From the NCBI GenBank assembly GCA_959347315.1, contig OY365809.1, positions 2,397,953 to 2,461,952 on the forward strand: 64,000 bases of DNA, given 5' to 3'. The DNA comes from Bimastos eiseni. Its lineage: Eukaryota; Annelida; Clitellata; Crassiclitellata; Lumbricidae. Position numbers and translations under genes: made by a program. Under the pieces are notes generated by a model, which was not told the origin of the DNA, ran no database searches, and worked only from the letters and a program-made list of their open reading frames with translations. Shown piece by piece: positions 44,153 through 56,100 of the stretch (positions are counted from its first letter, which is position 1; each line of letters begins with the position of its first letter).

Positions 44153-47100
44153 ATATGTATATATATATAAGGTCGTAAACCGAATATATATTTATATATA
44201 TATATATAGATCGTCTATACAAGCAATATATATATATAATATATATATATATATTTTATATATATATATATTGCTAGTATAGACGATCGTTAGTTCGACG
44301 CAGCAGTCTGGGTGTTGCTTGAACTGTTCGATATAAAGTCAGCGTCTGTGTGTTCATGATCTTCTGTTAGAGTTGATGTCACATCGAGGAACAGATCTCG
44401 ATTGCGCCGTAGGAAAAGGTCGTAAACCGAATTTGTGAAATCGAGTTAATGAAATGGATTGACGATATTGAATTGAATCGATTTAAGAATTTGAATTCTT
44501 AAAATAGATTTAAGATATTTACAACTGATTTTGATGCCGATCTAATTACTTTTGCAAAATATCGAGTTCAGTATAATCGAGTTGTTTAATTAGCGGAAAA
44601 AGCAGGCAATAGAAGCAAATGAAACCAGAAGAGTTAGAGCAGTCTTTGTAGAGCAAAATACGATAAGAAAAAAGAGAATTGTCATTCTGACTACCTGTTG
44701 ATTGAAGATGATTGGCTGTTTACCTGTGCTACTGCTGCAACTGATGATAGTCAACAATGCCAGGTGGACATCAACAACAAGAACAAATTCAGGTTAGAGA
44801 AAGACAATAGAGAAACCATTGTGTCATTGTGACATTTGTTGATGAATCAAATCACATAACCTATAGACGATTTCCTGAAAATAATGTTAAAAGTCATCGA
44901 GATTTACATGTAAGTGGTGGTAGTTGCAATTTAACGAAACGGTGTGACAACAAAAATCATTTAGTTATCTATGATAGGCTCGCGAATGCATGTTGCGCGG
45001 AGTATTAATTGGTTTCAGCGCTCTCTTTAGACACCTTCAAAATGTTGTCTTCTCAGCCAATAAGAGAGAATTGTCGAACCATTACGCTGAGTGAAAATGA
45101 GCATTCAAAAAACACTTTCATCCGGTGCAGTATATGAAATACAAGAAACAGTCACCATTTGCATAGATCAGCTCTCGTTAGACACCTCTCGAATGTCTAC
45201 AGCCAAGGCTATATAGGTATAATGGGCGGTAACCGAATGCTTCTTAGCCTAACTCGTACAGGCACACGGGTGATAGTGTCAGTCCCAAACCTGAATAAAG
45301 GAGGATCGTGATGCCAGTGATCTTAGTTATCACTTTGGCCTTCCCAGGGATCGGCATTGGCCCCACTTCCATTTATCTTATACATCTCTGTGCTGCGGAT
45401 CATCCTTAATCCTCTACGTGCCTCTTCTCACCGGCACGCTGATAACACAGGCTTTCCTGCACGGTCCTTCTTCCTTTGTCCAGTTGATGGCTGAGCGCAT
45501 GCCTCCTCTGTTCTTGACTTTTGGGTATCTTTTAACCGCTTATGCCTTAATCCTGGTATGACCCAATTCATTTGAATTTGTGGGGGCATCCAGCTTGGTA
45601 GAATTGACCTTAGGTCCTTCGCCAGACCTCCTTCCTCTTTCTTTCTCCTCCACGGTCTCCTACTTGACTCCACGCTTTCCCTCTATGACCATGTCAAGGC
45701 TATATCTCGCTCTTCCTTCTACCATTTGCGTCAACTTTGCTCTATATTCGCCAGTCGCTTTCACTGCATGCGGTGACGACATTAGTGCACACCTTGATCT
45801 GTTCCAGAGTGGACTTTGGGAACATTGCCTATATTGGTCTTTCCTCGTCTAACATATCTAAGCTTCAGTCGATTCTTAATGCTGCCGCCTGACTAATTGG
45901 TGGCATCCCTAAATTTTCTCTCATCGTTGGCTTCCTGCACCTGAACGCGTACACTATAAAGTTCTTACTATGACGCGAAACTGTCCTGTTGGCTTTGCCT
46001 CTGGCTTACTTGCTGGCTCTCTGTACCAGAGTGTCCTCCATTCCCCAACTGGCAATTAGAGTTCCCATAGGCTGCTACTGCTCCTACAGGTCAGGTTTTG
46101 TTGCTGTTTAACGACACTAGGTGGTAACAAAGACCATTAGCCTCGCCCTCCTCTTTTATCCAGGCTTGGGACTGGCATTTCTGGACTGCAGGCAGCGGAG
46201 GAGTTACTCCTACAATTTCTGTCGATAGTTTTGACACCTTCAAGACGTTGTCAACCGTGGATAAATGTTACAATTGGATCCAAGGTTTAACGACAGCATA
46301 CGACAACAGAGGCCGTTGCCGTCGACAGAAATTTGCTTGGCATATTAATAAATCACTTACAGATTTTTACATGTATATGAAGTAATTTTTAAGTCCGTTA
46401 CTGCATTCAGTCTAGCAGTGCCGGTCCTAAGAATGGGTAAAGGCGGAGAGCGACGCTGATGATGCTTATTATCACACAGTGTCGTTAAACTGAACCTACA
46501 ACTACTATTTGCATGCGACAGGTCTCGTTAGACACCTTTCGAATGTTGTCAACCCAAGCTATATAGGCATGAGAGACGGTTATCGGTTGCTCTGGATGTT
46601 CAGTCGTTATACTCCCAATCGCAACTGTTAGCTGTAAGTGCTGTAATATGCCTAGCAAATTTCAAACGTTATCAAACGAAGCTAGACAGGAAACCCTGGC
46701 ACAACATGCACTCAAAATTTTCGCAACTGCATACACTTTGGCAGTGCCAGTCCCACGCCTGGATAAAGTAGGAGTGCTAATGATCCTTGTTATCACACTG
46801 TGCTGCTAAACTGCAATTACCACCAACAAGACGACTTCACGAATTAGAGAATAAGCAAGTAACTGAGCGAACGAATTGCAATGTGAATGATCGAATGCAT
46901 GAGTGAATGAATAAATGAATGAATGAATTCATGTAAAATCAGTTATTCGTCAGTTAACAGAAATAGCGCTATACTAAGTCACGCAATGCGTGCGTAAAAT
47001 GTTTTGTCTTGACAGCCTGTTCCTTGGCGGATGGTTGGCGCTACGCTGGTCTTCGCTGCTATCGGCTGTTCGTCTATGCAAGCGAAGACAGAAGTCGATC

Positions 47101-50100
47101 ATGGGGCGCAGCGCAGAGGACTTGTCTCAGTCACGGAGCATCTCTTCTGTCTGTTAACAGCGTCGTCGAAAACAATCTCGTCTTCAATCTCCTCCAAGTG
47201 AGTGAAAGAATGAGTGAAAGAAGGAGTGAACGAACTAGTGTGTGCAGTATTGATTGAGTGATCGAATTAACGAGAGGCTGGTTGATTGATTGATTGATTA
47301 ATTAATTGAACTATTGTAAGGATATGAAAGTCTGTTGTACCTGGTTCGTATCGTGAGGTCAGTTTGAAAGGTACACGTTGGGGTAGGTAAACAAATGCAA
47401 GGAATTGATTGTAATTGGTAGGGAAAGTAAGCTATGCTAAGGTATTGCATAGGTGGTAATACGGGAGTGGTTACCTCTCCTGTTTCATCTGACCCCCACA
47501 CTCTGTATTTGACAGAACGCCACAGCTACGTTACCTGATCGAATAGATGTTCAGTGCACAGCGGCAACATTACTATGTCCCATTTGCTGAACAGTAACAG
47601 AGGTTGCAATCTTAACATATGCTACAGTCTACATGGGGTTTGACATTATACGGATTCATGCTATTTCTCCGAGGTTCATTGTTGACAAGTCGGACACAGA
47701 ATCAATCGGTAACTTATATAGCGCCGTTGCACAGTGGGCAATTGGTCACGTGATGTCCGTCTATGGTTGATGGAGTGATACGAGATCAGTGTTCTGTTGA
47801 TGATTTCAGTCTTTGGATCCGGTATTCTTAACACGTTGTCTGTGGATTGGATTAACGATCCGCGTGAACGAATCGGGTGGGCCACGATGGGTCGATGGAA
47901 CCACATTGGGTTACACATCATGGGAAGAAGACCCGGATGTACAACTGCAGAGTAAGTAGCGATTCAATACTGAATACCACAAATCAATACAACTGTGTCT
48001 GATACCATGCAGACACGACCATTCACACAAAACATTGAATACGTTGACCAGTTCTAAAAGACCGTAATCTCCAAACTTCTACAGCGCCACTCGATAGCCA
48101 AGCACAGGGCATCAGCTTATTCACGAACGCTGCGTCGAAGCGGAGGAGTCGTTCAAAGGGTAGTCCGTGGGAGGTAGAGTCCGGTTTTCAGCGAGTCAGC
48201 CGAGGCTTGGAAAGTAGCTGTTAAGGAGGATGTCGTTTTGGTAGAGAATTTGAGGATGGACGACCAGGTGTACATGTATACGGGTGAGAGTTTTGGAAAG
48301 GTGAGACATGAGTTTAGAAGGGAAAGCCAGACGGTTGATGGATGGAGGAGCCTGAGGCATATGAAGTTGGATGACAGAAGAACAGAAAGAGTAGACCTAC
48401 GGAATTCAGCAGACAGATCGTGGCGTGGACTTGCGCAGCATGTATACCCAGTAATCGCCTCAAGGGAGACGCATCGAACATAATATCCCCCAAGCGACAA
48501 GGCGAGCGCCCTAACCAATCGGCTGCTTTGTTGCAGCGTACATTGTCCCCACATGTATAATCAGATTTTCTACTTCTGTGACAATGGCTCCCATAACTAT
48601 AATTGTATTCGTAATGGTAAACTCAGAAAATCGAACGCGCCACTTAGAAGCTCGGTAGTTATAGTCGTTTCAGCCTTTAAGGCAAGTGAAGGGGTAACTG
48701 CAGTGATTGTTAGATTTCTAGGTCTGTAGGAAGACTATGAAGGGTGATTCAGATAGATTTTAATCCTGTTGCATATTATTGTGTAAAAAACGATTTAAAG
48801 GTGTATAATTTATAATAGGAAGAACGTCTAAGGCGACGCGAATCATCTAAGAAATTGACTACGTCACTGTTTGTACTTTCACGTTGCCAGGCCCTAGTCT
48901 AACTCGTTAATCATCTCTACCTTTATGCTTAATGAACTTCACTGTCTCCCTTCCCTCTTCATGCTAGCAAATAATTCATGATCCCCATTCTTACCTTCAA
49001 GTAAGCAGAATATCTGGTTGATCATCTAATGCTTCGTTCTCATTCAGTTTCCTCCCTCTGTCCAGTTCGCTCGTTCAATAGACTCGACCTTTTGGTTCCT
49101 CGAACTATGTTTGCATCTACGTTTAATCAGAAAAATAAAATGTCGCTATCAAAAACGCAGCGACTTACAAGTTCATAACAATTATTAAAGAGGTGTCAAA
49201 CAGTCGCTCAATAAGTGAGTTTATTAGGCCTAATTCTGAAAATGTTCTGAAAATGTTCTAGTCTATGGGAATAGTATACTGTTCTAGAATAGTATACTAT
49301 TCCCTAGAATAAACTAGAACAGCTTGGTTCAGTCTGCGATCTTATGACTCGATTGATCGCTCTTTCTGGTATAAGCTCACACCTTCTGTTCGCTCAATAA
49401 TTCAATCTCTCTTCTTCTTTCGCTATTCACGTAATCTGCGTACTCTCTATGGCCTTCCTTAGTGGCAGCGCCTCTGACCTCCTCACCTAGTAGTGGTCCC
49501 TCACAAGTGCTCAAATACAGTGAAATGCAATAAGCAATGCAATATAATTTTTCGCTGCTGTTCAAAATAATACTTCCTAAATCATTCAATTTTGTACCTA
49601 GACAACAAATAGAAGAGCGCATTAATGTATTCTGGCATCAACAAAATTTAGTTAACATAGGCTACTGACATCTTTATGAATAGCAAAACTGACTTTGCAA
49701 CGTAAGCGCTGTTTGAAGTCCCCTTAGACACCTTTCAATTGTTTCATTCGACTCTACCATACTTGACTTTGATCTAATTTGGATAACTTCGAAGAAAAGG
49801 GTGCTTAGTAAATCTGATCATTGCCAAGTGTACTGAGAGTATATAGATGGCAATTGTCTGATGCATGTAGTAACGGCGTTAACGTTAATGTTAGTGTTAA
49901 TGGTAACGACACCAAGCGTTGGAAACTAAAACAACGTTAGCTTGACTGAAAGTAGTATAGTCTCAATAAAAGATAGCAAGCATTGACAGCTGCATTTAGT
50001 CAGATAACCACAGTGCACTTAGGCTTACGCAAGCTTGGCCATTTGGTCCAATAATACACGTAGGCCTAATGCAAAAATAAACATCTAAAAGACAAACGCG

Positions 50101-53100
50101 TGGAAGATTAGTAAAGTTGAGGAAGATAATTACAGTCAGAATACACATTGAAGGAAAGTAAAGGATTTTGCTACCTGGGGAGTATTATTACGACAGGTGC
50201 CAAATGCCACATGGAAATTAAACGACGGATATCATAATGCAATTCTCAAAGGAGAGATTGTTAAGGAAAGTAATGAGCAACACTCAGTTATCGAACAGTG
50301 ATAACTGAACAAAATAATTCTCATCGTGGGCCAATGTTGCCGCGAGATGTCGTTAAACTGTGGATCAGTCTATTCGATTGAATAGATGTCTTCCTTTAGA
50401 CACCATGAAAACGTTGTCAACCCATGCTGTATTTAAGAGCTAAAACCAAGCAGCTGAATTATGTGTTACTACATTCGTAGCGATGTTCGTATTAAAACCC
50501 ACATTTCTTATGTATTATTAACATTATAATATGCAGTCAATGTTAATTAGTTTGAATTAATTCAGAGTTAATTAATGCCAGCCTATAAATATAATGTAAA
50601 GGCGCTATAAGATTAAATTAGAGTCCTTAGTAACAGTGTTGTTGGGGAGAACTGGTCGTTGGCGATTTGACATTCAGGAGGCAATGTTAGAAGGTCTGAT
50701 ACTGGCCATCAGTCGTCTGCTGGGGACTGTACGGCGGAAATGCGTCATCCGGGCTGCGTGAGATGGCAATAAAATGTTCAGTATTGCTGGTGCTGAGAAA
50801 AAGTCAACACGTAATTCTCAAGTTGCGAACTCTCAAAGAAGTTTTAGGAGTTCGGACAGTTATTTGACCCTGGTTCGTCTAGAACTGCTGAGGGGTGCGA
50901 ATGGTGTAGTGGCGAACAGTTCTGTGATCGTCGAGTAATGATGGATGTATTCTCCGTGTGTAATCAGGAGTTATTTTCGTTCTCGAACTATCGGTCATGA
51001 GCGGTGGAATGCAGAAACTCTTTTCACGTTAATATAGATGGACTGAGAGATTAATATCAGCATCTATAGTGTGTCTCTTCTGACATACTTGTCAACGGAA
51101 TCGAGGCTACGCAAGTATCACATTAAGTCCGATTCATCATTCGGACGTGAAGAGTGTGAGTGGAGGACGGCACAGAAGCATTTGAGGTGAAGAGGCTAGA
51201 GGCTAGAGGCAACAATCATCCTAGAAGAAGCAATCGACAGAATTTATACAAAGAAAGAATCCAAATGAACACTACAGAAATCCACTGCAGATCTGCTCCA
51301 TTCCCGTGGGAGGTAGATATCTGACCTAAGAAGCGCTATTAGCTAATCTAGGCTGGCTAGGTAGTCATAAGTTAGATTAGTTCATAATCAATCTATATCT
51401 TAGAATTCTATTTAAATATTTTGCTGATTTTGACTGTTTTTGCAATATAATTGAAGATGAAAGTTTGCAGTAGTTATTGATTAATTAATACTAAATTGAA
51501 CTCATGAATATATATATGAAGAGGCGTAATGGCCAAACCAAGGCAGAATAAGTTGAACTGTGTATATGCATCGTTACAACATTATTGACTAAACCACTAA
51601 ATGCGGTTAGTGCAGTTGGATAATGGATATGGGAAAAGCCATATCATTAACTATTTTTGGACACCAGTATTTGATTACAGCATGTAATTTGTTTTTTTAG
51701 TTTGTTTTGTTTTTGTAATATTAATAAATGTATTGATTAATTATCAATACTTTGCTCATGTTGTTATACATTATTGAATATTGCATGTATTATAAATGAT
51801 GGCCTATGAATATGGAATTTATGCTTGTAAGTATGGTACAGATAGTTTGAGGTTAATGTTTTGAAATTGCTTTGTTGCTTTGTAAACACTTTAAATAAGA
51901 TAGAGAAAAACATTAATGGTTAAAGAAAAAATGAAACAAGAAAAGAACCGATACGGTCAAAAAGAGCCTAAACAAGAAAAGAAAACATATGGCCAACTAA
52001 CTAACCAGCTGACTAATTATGCATATATATATATATGTACATGTATTTAAATATAAATTAAATAATGTTATATATGTTATGAAAAGCATATAAGACCCAT
52101 CTGTTGAGTATTAACGTATGAACAAGTGTCAGAAACAGAATCAATAACCAGACAGACGAAGGAAAGACAAAAGAAAGAAAGGTAAAAGAAAGAAAGACAA
52201 AAGAAAGAAAGACAAAAGAAAGAAAGACAAGAGATAGAAAGACAAAAGAAAGAAAGACAAAAGAATGAAAGACAAACGAAAGAAAGACAAAAGAAAGAAA
52301 TCGGATGGAAACTATATATGACATTAATGCGCAAATAACTTTGAAGACATCAACAACCTGTGATGCTATAGGATGTCGTTAAACTCTGGTATAATAATAA
52401 CATAAGGAACTAGCTGCTAAACATTACGAACAGTGCGAAATGCTTAAAATAATTACACACCTCTTTTAATGTTGATTGTCGCCCATAAGAGTAAAATCGT
52501 TGAATAAAGACGAGGCAACTCCGCCACTGGTAGTACTCAACCAGTGCCAGTCCCAAGCCTGGATAAAGGAGGAGGGCGACGCTAATGATCTTTGTTATCA
52601 CATAGTGTCGTTAAACTGCAACTACCCAAAGACGAGGCATAGCGACAATAGCTAGGCATTAGCTAAGATTAACTTCCATCAATTTTTACTTACCTGATAT
52701 ATGAATGTCATTAATATTGGTACCCATTACCAGTTTAAAAATTCTACATAGGGGCCCCTGGTTAGCGGTCCATCAGATAGAAGGGCCCACGACCGAAAGA
52801 ACATGGCACTGCCTAATAGCCAAGCAAACACGCTGAACCATAAGCTCGTCTAAGCCTCAATACTAAGATACATGTACATTAAGATACATGTATATTAAGA
52901 TACATGTATATTTACATACATGTATATTTACACACAATACACACATGCATATTAATTGCCCCTTCTAGTTTGCAGTGAAAATGTGCAGATGTCGCGTAGA
53001 TTCACATAAATCTTCGAGCAACTTGTACTGACTCAGATTATAGTTTAGGAACCTACTATATTCTATATTTTTCTTATTCCGTTTGATTTCAGACCGAAGA

Positions 53101-56100
53101 ATGAATAAAAGTGTGCCTACATTATGAACGAATGATGACACGTCGTCGCAGGAGTCTAATTTCACTATGGGCGACTATGCAAGGTTCCCATTACGTCACA
53201 TATTTTATTTTACCCACGCTGCTGCCTAAAGACTAGTTAACCTTACCGGGATACGGGTATCGAACACGGTTCCCCAGCGCAGCGCCCCAGTGTGTTATCC
53301 ATTACTGTTCAGTCACCCAATATGCCACAGATCTCCATTGGCAGTAGAGCACCGCAATACTTTCGCCTCGAATAAGCTGTCCTGTGTGATTGGCCTGAAA
53401 TCGGTTACTATGATTTCAGATAAATCTGGGTCAGGCTCAGAGGCCGCGGATAGGTCAAACAATGACCTACATGCATTGAGTTGCCGAGGACGATGGCGTA
53501 TTGTTGCTGAACAATGGGAAGAAGAGAGGTCTGCCGAACAGCCTTATGGGTTCGTTTGTGAAAAAGAGGTCACGAAGAACCCAGGTGAGAACTCATATCT
53601 CTCGCTGTCTCTGTCTATCTCTGTCTATCTCTGTCTGTCTCTGTCTGTCTCTGTCTATCTCTGTCTGTCTCTGTCTGTCTCTGTCTGTCTCTGTCTGTCT
53701 CTGTCTGTCTCTGTCTGTCTCTGTCTGTCTCTGTCTGTCTCTGTCTGTCTCTGTCTGTCTCTGTCTGTCTCTGTCTGTCTCTGTCTGTCTCTGTCTGTCT
53801 CTGTCTGTCTCTGTCTGTCTCTGTCTGTCTCTGTCTGTCTCTGTCTGTCTCTGTCTGTCTCTGTCTGTCTCTGTCTGTCTGTCAATTTGTCCATCTGTAT
53901 ATGTATGTCTGCGTCTCTCTCTATCACAATGTAATCTATATATATATATAAAATATTATATATATATTATATGTTAATTATGTGTGTGTGAGAACTGGTG
54001 GTGTCATCCTCATATTTTCCCTCCCTATCCTCTTTCCGATCCTTCCCTTCCTCTTCTTCCTCTTCTTGCTCTTCTTGCTCTTCTTGCTCTTCTTCCTCTT
54101 CTTGCTCTTCTTGCTCTTCTTGCTCTTCTTCCTCTTCTTCCTCTTCTTCCTCTTCTTCCTCTTCTTCCTCTTCTTCCTCTTCTTCCTCTTCTTCCTCTTC
54201 TTCCTCTTCTTCCTCTTACTTTCCCTCGTCTTCCTCTTCTTCCTCTTACTTTCCCTCGTCTAATTCGTTTTGTTAGTATTCCACCAGCTCCTATTCGTCC
54301 TCTCCCAATTCCTCCTCTTCCCATTCTTCTGCTTCCTCTTCTTCCTCTTCTTCCTCTTCTTCCTCTTCTTCCTCTTCTTCCTCTTCTTCCTCTTCTTCCT
54401 CTTCTTCCTCTTCTTCCTCTTCTTCCTCTTCTTCCTCTTCTTCCTCTTCTTCCTCTTCTTCCTCTTCTTCCTCTTCTTCCTCTTCTTCCTCTTCTTCCTC
54501 TTACTTTCCCTCGTCTAATTCGTTTTGTTAGTATTCCACCAGCTCCTATTCGTCCTCTCCCAATTCCTCCTCTTCCCATTCTTCTGCTTCCTCTTCTTCC
54601 TCTTCTTCCTCTTCTTCCTCTTCTTCCTCTTCTTCCTCTTCTTCCTCTTCTTCCTCTTCTTCCTCTTCTTCCTCTTCTTCCTCTTCTTCCTCTTACTTTC
54701 CCTCGTCTAATTCGTTTTGTTAGTATTCCACCAGCTCCTATTCGTCCTCTCCCAATTCCTCCTCTTCCCATTCTTCTGCTTCCTCTTCTTCCTCTTCTTC
54801 CTCTTCTTCCTCTTCTTCCTCTTCTTCCTCTTCTTCCTCTTCTTCCTCTTCTTCCTCTTCTTCCTCTTCTTCCTCTTCTTCCTCTTCTTCCTCTTACTTT
54901 CCCTCGTCTAATTCGTTTTGTTAGTATTCCACCAGCTCCTATTCGTCCTCTCCCAATTCCTCCTCTTCCCATTCTTCTGCTTCCTCTTCTTCCTCTTCTT
55001 CCTCTTCTTCCTCTTCTTCCTCTTCTTCCTCTTCTTCCTCTTCTTCCTCTTCTTCCTCTTCTTCCTCTTCTTCCTCTTCTTCCTCTTACTTTCCCTCGTC
55101 TAATTCGTTTTGTTAGTATTCCACCAGCTCCTATTCGTCCTCTCCCAATTCCTCCTCTTCCCATTCTTCTGCTTCCTATTCTCCCTCTTCTTCCTCTTCT
55201 TCCTCTTCTTCCTCTTCTTCCTCTTCTTCCTCTTCTTCCTCTTCTTCCTCTTCTTCCTCTTCTTCCTCTTCTTCATCTTCTTCCTCTTCTTCCTCTTCTT
55301 CCTCTTCTTCCTCTTCTTCCTCTTCTTCCTCTTCTTCCTCTTCTTCCTCTTCTTCCTCTTCTTCCTCTTCTTCCTCTTCTTCCTCTTACTTTCCCTCGTC
55401 TAATTCGTTTTGTTAGTATTCCACCAGCTCCTATTCGTCCTCTCCCAATTCCTCCTCTTCCCATTCTTCTGCTTCCTCTTCTTCCTCTTCTTCCTCTTCT
55501 TCCTCTTACTTTCCCTCGTCTAATTCGTTTTGTTAGTATTCCACCAGCTCCTATTCGTCCTTTCCCAATTCCTCCTCTTCCCATTCTTCTGCTTCCTCTT
55601 CTTCCTCTTCTTCCTCTTCTTCCTCTTCTTCCTCTTCTTCCTCTTCTTCCTCTTCTTCCTCTTCTTCCTCTTCTTCCTCTTCTTCCTCTTCTTCCTCTTA
55701 CTTTCCCTCGTCTAATTCGTTTTGTTAGTATTCCACCAGCTCCTATTCGTCCTTTCCCAATTCCTCCTCTTCCCATTCTTCTGCTTCCTCTTCTTCCTCT
55801 TCTTCCTCTTCTTCCTCTTCTTCCTCTTCTTCCTCTTCTTCCTCTTCTTCCTCTTCTTCCTCTTCTTCCTCTTCTTCCTCTTCTTCCTCTTCTTCCTCTT
55901 CTTCCTCTTCTTCCTCTTACTTTCCCTCGTCTAATTCGTTTTGTTAGTATTCCACCAGCTCCTATTCGTCCTCTCCCAATTCCTCCTCTTCCCATTCTTC
56001 TGCTTCCTCTTCTTCCTCTTCTTCCTCTTCTTCCTCTTCTTCCTCTTCTTCCTCTTCTTCCTCTTCTTCCTCTTCTTCCTCTTCTTCCTCTTCTTCCTCT

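Noticed and set aside
48153..48554. 133-codon minus-strand frame in the lectin intron
   Set aside because: Possibly LINE-derived but lacks any diagnostic motif that I could name.
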